Assembly: GCA_910585595.1 (NCBI GenBank)
Contig: CAJUET010000002.1
Location: 62,001 to 126,000 of the forward strand
From: an uncultured Christensenella sp.
GTDB lineage: Bacteria > Bacillota > Clostridia > Christensenellales > Borkfalkiaceae
Reading direction: 5' to 3'
Length of the DNA: 64,000 nucleotides
A program made the position numbers and the translations under genes. This document shows positions 20,101-28,380 of this stretch, in pieces. The notes under the pieces were generated by a model. It was not told the origin of the DNA. It saw nothing but the letters and a program-made list of their open reading frames with translations, and searched no databases. How positions within the stretch are numbered: the first letter of the stretch is position 1; every line of letters begins with the position of its first letter.

Positions 20101-21468
20101 GTTCGCGTCGAGATAGGTGAGGTTCACGGCTCCCGATCCGAACGTAAAGTCTTTATGTCCGAGCGAAGAATAGGGAACGACCGAAACCGTCGTTTCGAAA
20201 ACGACTTCTTCGGATAAGCGCGAAGTAATGACCGCCGTTCCGTAACCTTTCGCAGTCACAAGACCGCTTTGGGAAACAGTTGCAACATACTCGTCGGAAG
20301 AGGAATAAGCGACGCCGGTCTGCGCTTCGTCTCCGTGGGTCACTTCAAGCTGTACCTGATCGGAGCCGTCCGTCGCACCCAGAGCAAGGGTGACTTTTTT
20401 ATGACTGATATCGTAACCGGATTCAACGGTCACCGCCGTCTTGAATTCTTTACCGCCCACCGTTACGCTGATCGTCGCCGTACCTGTTTTATGGGGAACG
20501 ATGCGTCCGTCTGCAACGGTCACAATGGATTCGTCGCTCGATTCGTATTTTGCAGAGATTTCCCGCGCGGGGTCTGCCGTAATCGTAATATCCGTTTCAG
20601 TTCCCAAAAGGAGAGACATTTCATCGGTAATGATTTCTTCGCCGATCATGACCGTGTACTTGGTAACGGTCACATTCGCTTTCAGCTCCTGACCGTCTAC
20701 AAGACAGGTAATGACAGCTTCGCCCTTTGCAACGCCCGTCAATTTACCCGTGCCGCCGTTCACGGTCACGATCGATTCGTCGGAACTTGAAAACGTATGC
20801 GGACGGTTTGAAGCGTTTCCGCCGGGTGTTGTGATCAACGTCAGTCTGCCGATCGCGCCGACTGCGAGGTCGACCGAAGTTTTATCAAGCGAATAGGAAT
20901 ACGCCTGTGCCACGGTCACTTTGCAGACAAGCGTTCCGCCCTCGATCTGCGCTCTTATGAGCGTTTCGCCGTTTGAAACCGCTGTAATGAGTCCGCTTTC
21001 GGACACGGAGGCGATTGCACTGTCGGCGCTCGAATAGCTTACCGATCCCGCGGGATTCCCCTCTTCGTCCACGACGGAAATCTGCATCGTTTCGCCCGTC
21101 TTTAAGGATACGGACGAGAAGTCGAGCCGATACCCGTTGATTTCGATCGGCACTTCCGTTACCGTTACGGTACAGGTGAGCGGAGTCTTTACTCCCTCTA
21201 TTTTCGCCGTAACGGTTGCGCTGCCTTCGCCGACTGCCGAAACAAGACCTTGCGAAACGGTCGCAACGTCCCCGTCGTCGCTTTCCCAACTGACCGCCCC
21301 CTTGGGAACGGGAGAAATCGAAAGTTGTTTTTCTTCGCCCAACGTCAGCGAAATGCTCGTTTCGCTGAGCACGCAAGAGGAATCGTTCTGATTTTTACAG
21401 CCTGCAACGGCAAACGCTACCGTTGCAATCAGCATTCCGATCAAAACCCAAATGCTTTTTTTTCTCAT
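17155..21468 (-). CDS. BIG2-repeat surface lipoprotein with four copies of a novel beta module
   Basis: This 1437-residue lipoprotein begins MRKKSIWVLIGMLIATVAF with lipobox VAGC. It has five bacterial Ig-like (BIG2) repeats at about 30-432, recognised by SSDxxxVTV, GxxTAxxxGxATIT and xVTV patterns. Module A1 (about 459-619) and module B1 (643-803) follow, then three more BIG2 repeats (808-1035), module A2 (1045-1213) and module B2 (1242-1437). A1/A2 share KTID, FWDYK, FKLGDxVL and VAVVGK; B1/B2 share NLTExGSxDW, WTDG and YDGNxNF. The layout is an internal duplication of BIG2-A-B. There is no catalytic domain, so it is probably a surface glycan-binding scaffold of the locus. The ATG at 21468 is chosen for AAGGAG and the signal peptide; the 17 residues upstream lack signal character. 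Confidence 0.8.
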   Translation of the reverse strand: MRKKSIWVLIGMLIATVAFAVAGCKNQNDSSCVLSETSISLTLGEEKQLSISPVPKGAVSWESDDGDVATVSQGLVSAVGEGSATVTAKIEGVKTPLTCTVTVTEVPIEINGYRLDFSSVSLKTGETMQISVVDEEGNPAGSVSYSSADSAIASVSESGLITAVSNGETLIRAQIEGGTLVCKVTVAQAYSYSLDKTSVDLAVGAIGRLTLITTPGGNASNRPHTFSSSDESIVTVNGGTGKLTGVAKGEAVITCLVDGQELKANVTVTKYTVMIGEEIITDEMSLLLGTETDITITADPAREISAKYESSDESIVTVADGRIVPHKTGTATISVTVGGKEFKTAVTVESGYDISHKKVTLALGATDGSDQVQLEVTHGDEAQTGVAYSSSDEYVATVSQSGLVTAKGYGTAVITSRLSEEVVFETTVSVVPYSSLGHKDFTFGSGAVNLTYLDANKTIDWRQWHTSESFPTPARMKNNADLIGDCDKKGNTDEGFWDYKAPVLFEDADGANSFGAYTYGKAIHGSFSIPVKVTNEVAKIVILTGSWKETATIRFKLGDIVLQSETFVGGENALARKYELSINTQGLKEGESLDLTIEVDCNREHSGNVSLVSVAVVGKEAHEHRINATSSANVTTGLTGVQNLTETGSVDWLAADGTRKTGVPADTVINESGIAYGKNAGQATDYPGATFTWTDGTAAAPASYRTFKFSDTFVVVPVLLFKGESTVTVYTSGWNCGYLVAVYDGNGNFIDAYQVADEKKMQSVSGKAEIVLNVDETGEYVFKIMKCRGAGNSGWAAISVSGESDIVPAKSVYSLVKDGNNQETIVLSGTASSVTYASGDTAIATVDSDGKITAVNKGKTYITISDGKTERRVYVTVTEYTLASSESLTLSIGATSQIEISADPSAEFTAEYNSSDDSVVTVDAKGKITAISGGDATITATVGGKSFEIQVKVEGYQISDTKLTLHAGKNTQETKTLSVTDGSGNAVSGVVFASSNEQVATVNENTGLVTAIGVGTAVITAHIGSANITCEVTVAIPDPTSELTELDMAFENLSRVSNEYKTIDYKHWNSAGTVEMDGRETLIGEPSSTTGNFWDYKTAIGYEFKTGSNRNLGMCYGKTSNGFRLPVTVNNLVSEIVFYTGAYNGTATVTFKLGDRVLASKSFTASEGIARKIVLKLDTDKMLANDTLIIEGSIEKSQENGNINVVAVAVVGKTAYSDAEVLAGTGSATAERIEGEKGSNKVNLTEVGSLDWIYSHYENPKDQTFRKFGGSVLTDETYYNNTGAAAEAGREWDGFTAFNWTDGIRSDLIGTEGAAAGNNPVDNDIAGGGDYTNNYNTATGEIHIAMNLAAGKYVVKAYLNSWRADICSALYDGNHNFVTGKLMICNEPSDGSGWVVTYTIDVTQESTFNLVIGKSRSHDASDRAVGWQAVAVAEISE

Positions 21469-21541
21469 AATTTTCTCCTTATCTTTTTCAACACGACAAA
21501 AAGCCTTATACGAAATCATATAAAGCTCTTTGCCGAATTAT

Positions 21542-24500
21542 TTAATTTTCCCGCTTGCCGACGACCTGAACGCCGGAGAGAGAAGCGTTTCCTCCCTCGT
21601 ACGCGCCCGTCGAAGTAAGCACGACTCTGATCTTCGTTTTCCCCGTGACATTCACGGGAATCACGACTTTTTTGCACTCGGAAGTTCCGCCCGCCGTAAA
21701 GGTTGCGGTTCCCTTTCTGACGCCGTTATAGTCGAAGACGTCGATCTGATTACTTCCCTTCCACGCGCCCGCATACAACACGATGTATTTCGTGTTTTCG
21801 TCTACGCTGAAAACAAGCTCAATCTTGCCGTTACTCTCAGTGTGATAGCCGTTTTGCGTGCCCGCGCAAGACTGTGTACTCTCTCCGTCGTTCCAAGAGA
21901 GAACCGTCTTATAGTCGCCGAATTTGTTCATTGCGGTGAAGCTGACCGAACGGATCGCTTCGCCGTCTTGCATATAGACTTCGCCTTCTTCGCCGTAATT
22001 CGTTTTATACCAATCGAGCACGTCGCCGTCCTGCGATGCCGAAAGATTTGCGGAATCGGGAGCGTTTTCGATCGTAATGTTCGTTTGGGGAAGCTCGGGC
22101 AGAGACAGCGTATCGTCCTGCGCCGCACTGTCGCCGTATACGATCGCGCTGATGCCCACTCTCGCAGCGGAACCCGTTCCCGCGCCCGCGTCTTTACGGG
22201 AAGAGTGCACACTGTAACGAACGTAGATTTCGGTATCCTCGTCCGCCGAAACCGCGATCGTTACCTTTCTCGCCGTTACGCCGTTAAAACTGTTATTGAG
22301 TGCCCCGCTCTTGTCGCGCGAAGCGTCCTCGTCATCAAGAATGATCGTTTTTACATTGCCCGCTCTGTCGCGCACGGTCAGCTTGCCGATACACTGTTCG
22401 CTTACGAGATAGAGCGTGTATACCTTATTAGTACCCCCCCCCATCACTTTCAGTGTAACGTTTGCATCGACCTGACCGGAAATCCCGCGGGAAACATCCT
22501 CGCCGAGCGATACGCCCTCGCCGTTCGTCCAATCCGCACGAATCGCCGCCGTCTGGGAAGAATGCATTTCAAAATCGCTCGTAAGATTACCGATCACATG
22601 GTTTGCGCCGCTCTTTCTCGCCGTTTCGTTTCCGAAATACGCCCAGTCGTCATAGGCGGAATTGTCGAGATCGATATGGTTGTTCGTCAGATTTTCTGCC
22701 GCAATATTGAACGAAGCGGAACGCGCGTCATACGCCTCGTTCTTGGCAAAGGTCGCAAGCGCGGAGTTGTTTGCAAACTCAACGACGATCGTCGTCTCCT
22801 GCGTCACGCTTCCCGAGAAGGAGAACTGATACACGGCGGTATCGGCGGACGCGCCCGTAAACGAGAACGGAGAAGCGTCGCTGTTGCGAGTGAAGTAACT
22901 CATTCCCGAGATCCGTTTTCCGTTTACGGTCACGCTCTTGACCGCGCCGAGTTCTTCGAACGCGTGCAGGCGGACGTTCCACTTACGTGTCGTAAATGCT
23001 TTATCTCCCTCAAATTCGCCGACTGCTTTCCCGATGTTGACGGTATATTTTCCGTTCACCGCCTCTGCGGTAATTTTTGTAGTACGGTATTTGCCGAACT
23101 TATACGCCTGCGTAACGGTATCGTCCTCGTACAGCGTCGTCTCAGAATAGCTTGCCGAGGGATAAGCGTCCAGCGTAAGCTCGCTCCAATCTTTTTCGTT
23201 CAGATTTTTCATATCGGGCGCCAATACCGCAAGCGAACCCTTTCTCACGAAGATCGGGGAAGTTTCGAGCGGATGCGTCACTTTATAAGTGTACGGACCC
23301 TGATATTCTTTGCCCGACCAAACGTCGATCCAAGTACCGTCGGGAAGGAACACGTCGCGGCTGTCATAACAATAGGAAGCGCCTGCGGTCAACTTCTCCA
23401 TGCCGTACATAAAGAAGTGCGCGTTGTTCCCCTCTTCCGCATATCTGATCTCGATCGAATGCGAAGTCCCCGCTTTATAATAATCGGTTTCGAACAAAAC
23501 GTCGTAACGGTTTTTCTGCTCTTCTTCGTCGTAGCTGTTCACGACTTGTTTGTTGTCAATAAACACCTGCACGCTGTCGTCCGCAAAGAACGAGAATTTC
23601 ATATCGGTATCGCCGACCTTAAAATTCCCCTCCCACTTGATACTGAAATTATCGGCGGGAAGCTTTTTGGGACTTGCAAGACCCCAATCGAAGATGAAAG
23701 ATTTATCCGACTGCGTATAGACGGGCTCTCCCGAACAGTTCTTATTGGCGTAATAGCTGCCGAGCAAGCCGTTTCTCGTAACGCTTCCGTCGGTATAAGT
23801 GAAGAATCCCTCGTCAAAACCCGAACTGACGTACGCTTCGTTGATAGGAGCGACGATAATTCCGTCGCCGAGCAGGTATTCGTCGTTCCTGGAAGCCTCC
23901 CTGTACTGAGGATACACAATATCGAGACGGCGCAAAATGGGAAGCCCCGTAAGCGCATTCTCCGCCGCAAGCGAATAATAGGTGGGCATAAGATTGTACT
24001 TCATACCGACGTATTCTTTGGTTATCTCTTCCGCCGTGTCCCCGAAGAGCCAGGGCATTCTACCGACCTGACCGCAATACACCTCATGCGTGCAGTGTAC
24101 GCGCGTGATCGTGCTGAGTGCGCCGTACTGAATCCAGCGCGAATACATATCGTCCGTCACTGAGGACGTGTGTCCGCCGATATCCGAGCTCACATAGGGA
24201 ATGCCGTTCTCCACGCTACCATAAATAGAATCGCGGATTTCGAGGGAAAGCGCGTGCTCGTCTACCCCGATGTCACCCGTCCACTGAATGGTATATCTGT
24301 GCGAAGAAAGATCGGAAGCATACTTCCAATTCCCGTGCAGACAGCCGTCTACGTTACCCATAATAATGGCGCGGCGCGCATAATCTTGAAGTTCGCTCTG
24401 CGAAAGCTCCTCGTAATATTCGTTCTCGATAAACTGAAACGCGTACATTCCCCATGCAAACACCGAAAGGTCCTGATCGGGAGAGTTGAGCGCGGTATGC

Positions 24501-25576
24501 CAGTTTCTGTCGTACCACCACATATCGAGTCCGAGAGACAGAATGAGTTTTAAGTTGTCGCTTCTGTACTCGATCTCGTCTTTATCCAACCCGTTCGTCG
24601 TTCCCTCTACGGGTTCGGGGTGGTCGTTGAAAATCACGTTCACGCCCATCTGATGCGCCTTTTCAAGGAACTGCGCCATATCGGGAAACAGATCTTCGTC
24701 GATTTCGTAACCCATGCCTCCTACGGCAGGATCCATACCGGGCGTCTGGTTCACGTCGCCCTTCCGCCAGTTGGTATCGATCACGAGCATATCGATGCTG
24801 TATCCCTTGTCAAGATAGTCCTGAATTTGTTGGATCGCAGATTTATCGTCGTAGACATACCAACGCGAATCCCAGAATCCGAGATTCTTCAGATCGACAA
24901 GATTGCTCTTGCCCGTAAGCGTTACAAAATCTTCGCAGAAACTTGCATAATTCTCGGGAACGAAAACATACACGTCGGGGGCTTCGTTCTCAAAGTCCCA
25001 GCCGTTGAGTTCGAGTCCGTCGTCCGTCACGGAATAGCCGTTCTCGCCGGGAACGATACGGGGATTATCCGAAAAATACCAGCCCCTCAGATCATCGGAA
25101 GGGGAAGGAAGATAAGTATTCGGCAAACTCACGCCGTTATAGCGATATATCGTAGCGTTACTTGCGTCCGTGACAAACGTTCCGTCTAAATCGGTTGCGT
25201 TCCTGGAAATATGCACGCGATAGCCGCCCGCCGTGATCTGAATTTCATCGCCCACGACTTTGCATTCTGATTCGGGCTCTTCGAAATACTGCCGTCCGAG
25301 CACATAAAAGGTTTCTCTGTCCTCAAAGCCGTTTTTACCCTTTTCTTCCAGGCGCACTACGGATTCAGACAGCGGCGTTACGCGCACCGTATCGTTGACA
25401 ATATACTTTTTTGTGCCGTTGCTGTCGTCTACGCTGACAATGCCGTCCGCAAGCGCTTTCGTAAACGAAAACGCACTTGTCAACGACGAAAGCGCAGGCA
25501 GAATCACCGACGCCGCCATGACCACAGATAAAACGGAAACCGCAATCCATTTTGTAATACTGACCGCCCTTCTCAT
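21542..25576 (-). CDS. Secreted GH31 glycoside hydrolase with PA14 domain and two C-terminal beta modules
   Basis: This 1344-residue protein has an N-terminal signal or anchor segment (about residues 10-36). The GH31 barrel contains LVIDTNWR (264-271), FNDHPEP (316-322), WWYDRNW (353-359; D356 the likely nucleophile) and WTGD (432-435; D435 the likely acid/base). A PA14-like domain follows at about 605-735, then the C-terminal beta domains and two extra modules (946-1165 and 1166-1344). These modules resemble those in the adjacent BIG2 lipoprotein (DYKTVLSWNDG, IVLYAGAWKG, GNASLSGVQVVGK). No lipobox or LPXTG is visible. It is the first gene of the operon and would act extracellularly. A run of nine G residues (22434-22442) encodes GGG at about residue 1046, so slippage there would truncate the modules. 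Confidence 0.85.
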   Translation of the reverse strand: MRRAVSITKWIAVSVLSVVMAASVILPALSSLTSAFSFTKALADGIVSVDDSNGTKKYIVNDTVRVTPLSESVVRLEEKGKNGFEDRETFYVLGRQYFEEPESECKVVGDEIQITAGGYRVHISRNATDLDGTFVTDASNATIYRYNGVSLPNTYLPSPSDDLRGWYFSDNPRIVPGENGYSVTDDGLELNGWDFENEAPDVYVFVPENYASFCEDFVTLTGKSNLVDLKNLGFWDSRWYVYDDKSAIQQIQDYLDKGYSIDMLVIDTNWRKGDVNQTPGMDPAVGGMGYEIDEDLFPDMAQFLEKAHQMGVNVIFNDHPEPVEGTTNGLDKDEIEYRSDNLKLILSLGLDMWWYDRNWHTALNSPDQDLSVFAWGMYAFQFIENEYYEELSQSELQDYARRAIIMGNVDGCLHGNWKYASDLSSHRYTIQWTGDIGVDEHALSLEIRDSIYGSVENGIPYVSSDIGGHTSSVTDDMYSRWIQYGALSTITRVHCTHEVYCGQVGRMPWLFGDTAEEITKEYVGMKYNLMPTYYSLAAENALTGLPILRRLDIVYPQYREASRNDEYLLGDGIIVAPINEAYVSSGFDEGFFTYTDGSVTRNGLLGSYYANKNCSGEPVYTQSDKSFIFDWGLASPKKLPADNFSIKWEGNFKVGDTDMKFSFFADDSVQVFIDNKQVVNSYDEEEQKNRYDVLFETDYYKAGTSHSIEIRYAEEGNNAHFFMYGMEKLTAGASYCYDSRDVFLPDGTWIDVWSGKEYQGPYTYKVTHPLETSPIFVRKGSLAVLAPDMKNLNEKDWSELTLDAYPSASYSETTLYEDDTVTQAYKFGKYRTTKITAEAVNGKYTVNIGKAVGEFEGDKAFTTRKWNVRLHAFEELGAVKSVTVNGKRISGMSYFTRNSDASPFSFTGASADTAVYQFSFSGSVTQETTIVVEFANNSALATFAKNEAYDARSASFNIAAENLTNNHIDLDNSAYDDWAYFGNETARKSGANHVIGNLTSDFEMHSSQTAAIRADWTNGEGVSLGEDVSRGISGQVDANVTLKVMGGGTNKVYTLYLVSEQCIGKLTVRDRAGNVKTIILDDEDASRDKSGALNNSFNGVTARKVTIAVSADEDTEIYVRYSVHSSRKDAGAGTGSAARVGISAIVYGDSAAQDDTLSLPELPQTNITIENAPDSANLSASQDGDVLDWYKTNYGEEGEVYMQDGEAIRSVSFTAMNKFGDYKTVLSWNDGESTQSCAGTQNGYHTESNGKIELVFSVDENTKYIVLYAGAWKGSNQIDVFDYNGVRKGTATFTAGGTSECKKVVIPVNVTGKTKIRVVLTSTGAYEGGNASLSGVQVVGKREN
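22434..22442 (-). repeat. G9 homopolymer tract inside the secreted GH31 gene
   Basis: Nine consecutive G residues on the coding strand, read as GGG GGG GGG in VMGGGTNKV of the first C-terminal module. One of three G9 tracts in the window. Confidence 0.9.
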
Positions 25577-25771
25577 AAATAAAACACCCCCACTTAAAAA
25601 TTTAGTTTGAATTTTTCAATTTTTGTTCCTTTCCACCGCACTCTGAATAGTTGTATTTTCAAAGATGATATGATATACTAACATTATAATTCAAATTTAT
25701 TTTTTTATAAATAGGTAATTGGCACTTAACAAGTGAGGATTCGTAAACCTTGATTTCGTAAGGAGGCTATT
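25577..25771. promoter_or_regulatory. Divergent control region between the glycan operon and its AraC regulator
   Basis: This AT-rich 195-base interval separates the operon's first gene (minus) from the AraC gene (plus). A minus-strand candidate promoter, TTGAAA (25619-25614), 17 bases, TAAGTG (25596-25591), has a poor -10, as expected for an activator-dependent promoter. GGGGGTG precedes the GH31 ATG. TTGAAAAT-like sequences recur on the minus strand near 25663 and 25619 and could be AraC half-sites; this is inference. Confidence 0.45.
25651..25679 (+). promoter_or_regulatory. promoter of the AraC-family gene
   Basis: TTGTAT (25651-25656), a 17-base spacer, TATACT (25674-25679); +1 near 25686. 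The leader of about 86 bases ends in AAGGAGG before the GTG start. Confidence 0.6.
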
Positions 25772-26641
25772 GTGGCGCAAAAAGATATCCGACAGATCGA
25801 CCCTTTCAAGAATATCGTTTACGGAAATTTGAACCTTGAACAAAAATACGAATTCAAGGGCAACATGGAATTTCCGTTCAACATCGAAGCGATCGGAATC
25901 ACCTATCCCGACAAAGATTATTTTATCGCCCGTGAACGTGCCGACTATTATGTGATCGAATTCGTGGCTGAGGGAAAAGGTCAACTTTCGATCAACGGAA
26001 AAGAATATGCTTTGGAACAGGGCGACGTGTACCTTCTTCCTCCGGAAAGATCGCACCGATACTGCGCCGATTCGGAACAGCCTTACCGCAAATTCTGGTG
26101 CAATTTTTATAGCAACACATTCGCGAAAATCCAAACGGATTACCGGCTTGACGGCATTTATGTATTTCATGCGCCGGAATGCGAAGAGGATTTCCTGAAA
26201 CTTGTGGAACTCGCTGCCTTGGGAAACCGCATCAACGACGACGAATGGACGAAGATCGCAAGCATTTTAATGAACATTCTCAATAAGCTTGCCCTCAAAT
26301 CCTATCGGTCCGAGAGAAACTCGACAATTGCTTCCCGCGCAAAAGTACTGCTCGACAATTCGATATTCGACAATATCACGGTGGATGAACTTACCAAACA
26401 GCTCTTTGTTTCCAAAACCATCTTGACGCGTGAATTCAAAAAGATTTACGGCATGTCGCCCTACCACTACTACCTGAACAAAAAACTTTCTCAAGCCAAG
26501 CTCATGCTGCACAACTCCAATTTGTCCGTCAAAGAAATCAGCGACACGCTGTGTTTTGCGGACGAACACTATTTTTCCGGTCTTTTTAAACGCAAAGTCG
26601 GCGTATCTCCCTCCGATTTCCGAAAACAGCTTAACGTTTAA
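25772..26641 (+). CDS. AraC-family transcriptional regulator
   Basis: This 289-residue protein has an N-terminal cupin ligand-binding domain (about 45-130; GKGQLSINGKEYALEQGDVYLLPP) and a C-terminal double helix-turn-helix DNA-binding domain (about 188-289; ITVDELTKQLFVSKTILTREFKKIYG, then VKEISDTLCFADEHYFSGLFKRKVGVSPSDFRKQ). It starts at GTG 25772, 7 bases after a consensus AAGGAGG. It is divergent from the nine-gene glycan operon and therefore the likely activator of that operon, responding to a sugar. Its own gene lacks membrane or two-component features. Confidence 0.9.
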   Translation: MAQKDIRQIDPFKNIVYGNLNLEQKYEFKGNMEFPFNIEAIGITYPDKDYFIARERADYYVIEFVAEGKGQLSINGKEYALEQGDVYLLPPERSHRYCADSEQPYRKFWCNFYSNTFAKIQTDYRLDGIYVFHAPECEEDFLKLVELAALGNRINDDEWTKIASILMNILNKLALKSYRSERNSTIASRAKVLLDNSIFDNITVDELTKQLFVSKTILTREFKKIYGMSPYHYYLNKKLSQAKLMLHNSNLSVKEISDTLCFADEHYFSGLFKRKVGVSPSDFRKQLNV

Positions 26642-26696
26642 CGTGAGAATTAAACCGTATTTTCGTGTGCATTAGTGCGCGGATCGGACTATCGTA

Positions 26697-26725
26697 TTGA
26701 CTTCATTTTTCCGTTACATTAAAAT
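26697..26725 (+). promoter_or_regulatory. promoter of the SGNH lipoprotein gene
   Basis: TTGACT (26697-26702), a 17-base spacer, TAAAAT (26720-26725); +1 near 26732, about 52 bases before the ATG. Confidence 0.7.
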
Positions 26726-26783
26726 GTTTACAATTTTATTACTCTGCGCAAAGTCTTGTTCCGCGCGGAAAGGGAAGGAAATT

Positions 26784-28304
26784 ATGAAGAAAAAATGGCT
26801 TGCTTTGCCCGTTGCTTGCGTCATGGCGGGCATGATCGCGGCGGGCGCGGGATGCGCGCCCGAAACAAACTCCCCCGTCGTTACGGTTCAGGACGGATAC
26901 GTCTATGTGGACGGAATCAAAACGGAAATACAGGTATCGGAAGATTCAAACGCAAAGACGGCTTTCGAACTTTGGAAACAGGACAATCCCGACTATACGG
27001 GCACGGAAGCGGAATGGTTAAGCTGGCTGGAAGAGCTTTTAGACACAGAGGAAATAGAAGTGATCGAACATAAACTCATCGAAAAAGGTATTTTTAAAGG
27101 CGGCGTGCAGAGCGGCTCGGCACGCACGGCGTCCGATTCGCTCGTCATGAACAACGCGGTGCTCCGTCTGAGCGAGAGCGTGATACTGCCTTTCGGCGAG
27201 AGTTCTTCTTGGGAAGTCAACATTACGGGCAAATTGCTCACAGGTTCCGCCGCAGGCACGCAACTTTTTGTAGCGAACCCTTACTCGGAATTCGGACGGG
27301 TATATCTAGGCGTCAATAAAAACAGTAAAATGCTCTACGTCGGCGTGAGAATGAACGCGACGTACATCAACTACGGTTGGGAAATCAAAGACGCATCTGT
27401 GTTCGGCACAAAACACAGTTATGCGATCGGCTACGAAAACGGCATTTATTATCTTTCGCTTGACGGCGGGCAAAGACAGACGATGACGCACATCAATTTC
27501 AATCAAGCCGATCAGACGCGGCTCACGGAACCCGAAAAAGATTCGAAAAACTTGAACGAACTGATCCGTACCGTGATTGCGCAGGATTATATCGAAATGA
27601 CGAACATCGGAATAAAAGATTTTGTCTGCAATTGCGAAATCAGCGATTTTACGGTAAAGACTTCCGCGATCAACGGATACAGACGTCTTATTTCCCATCC
27701 TTTGGCGGGAACGAAGATATTCTATTTGGGTTCGTCGATTACATACGGTTCTGCCAGCGGAGGAGTTGCATTCGGCGATATTGTCAACAAAATTACAGGA
27801 AATCCGTATACCAAGGAAGCGGTTTCGGGTACGACGCTTGTTGACAACGGAGCTTCTTCATATGTGCAAAGACTTAAAAAACTGAATTTTGCGGAAAAAC
27901 CCGATTTCCTCGTCGTGCAACTGAGTACGAACGACTTCTCGCAGAACAAGCCCACGGGCAGCGTACAAAGCGGAACGCAGTCATCCGACTTTGACACCTC
28001 CACGATTTCGGGCGCGATCCAACACATTATCGCGTATGCAAAAGAACAGTGCCCCACCGTAAAAGTCGTATTCTACGCGGGCGCCGTCAGGGGCAGCTGG
28101 GGATATAAGACAGCATACGAAAACTACATGAACGGTGACTTTAAAAGAATTTGCGAAAAATGGGAGATCGAACCGCTCGATATATTTCATAGCGACTACA
28201 AGAATTATTCTTTCTATTGGAGCGACGATATTCATCCCACCATCCAGGGTTACGCCGCCGGTTGGACGCCCCTCTTTGTAAAGTATTTCGAAAAACATTT
28301 ATAA
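26784..28304 (+). CDS. SGNH/GDSL-type hydrolase lipoprotein
   Basis: This 506-residue protein has a signal peptide and lipobox GAGC (C24). Residues 57-88 contain FELWKQDNPDYTGTEAEWL, a short motif recurrent in Firmicutes surface and collagen-like proteins. A jelly-roll-like domain spans about 115-290, and an SGNH esterase domain 310-506. Catalytic residues visible are S317 in YLGSSIT (block I), N383 in QLSTND (block III), and D482 and H484 in DDIHP (block V). The likely role is surface deacetylation of a polysaccharide or peptidoglycan. Being next to the glycan locus favours a carbohydrate esterase, possibly removing acetyl groups so that the GH43 and GH31 enzymes can act. The ATG at 26784 has GGAAGGAA upstream and gives a clean signal peptide. 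Confidence 0.85.
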   Translation: MKKKWLALPVACVMAGMIAAGAGCAPETNSPVVTVQDGYVYVDGIKTEIQVSEDSNAKTAFELWKQDNPDYTGTEAEWLSWLEELLDTEEIEVIEHKLIEKGIFKGGVQSGSARTASDSLVMNNAVLRLSESVILPFGESSSWEVNITGKLLTGSAAGTQLFVANPYSEFGRVYLGVNKNSKMLYVGVRMNATYINYGWEIKDASVFGTKHSYAIGYENGIYYLSLDGGQRQTMTHINFNQADQTRLTEPEKDSKNLNELIRTVIAQDYIEMTNIGIKDFVCNCEISDFTVKTSAINGYRRLISHPLAGTKIFYLGSSITYGSASGGVAFGDIVNKITGNPYTKEAVSGTTLVDNGASSYVQRLKKLNFAEKPDFLVVQLSTNDFSQNKPTGSVQSGTQSSDFDTSTISGAIQHIIAYAKEQCPTVKVVFYAGAVRGSWGYKTAYENYMNGDFKRICEKWEIEPLDIFHSDYKNYSFYWSDDIHPTIQGYAAGWTPLFVKYFEKHL

Positions 28305-28320
28305 AAACAGCTAACTATTT

Positions 28321-28350
28321 AAAATGCACCCTAAAAGGGTGCATTTTTTA
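28321..28350. terminator. Bidirectional terminator
   Basis: AAAATGCACCC, loop TAAAA, GGGTGCATTTT and a T-run on the plus strand. It lies between the convergent SGNH and LRR genes and can end both. Confidence 0.85.
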
Positions 28351-28380
28351 TTTGCCAAAACTTTGTTATATTTAAGTTAA

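Noticed and set aside
17155..21468. Repeated DNA segments that could suggest a CRISPR array or satellite
   Set aside because: The repeats are of protein-domain size (about 70-190 residues), diverged and in frame; they are BIG2 and module repeats.
21530..24163. An 877-codon open frame on the plus strand opposite the GH31 gene, and similar long plus-strand frames at 18268-20064 and 10070-11338
   Set aside because: They are antisense to well-supported genes with recognised domains, have low-complexity Arg/His/Ile-rich translations, no ribosome-binding sites and no family similarity. They result from codon bias on the opposite strand.
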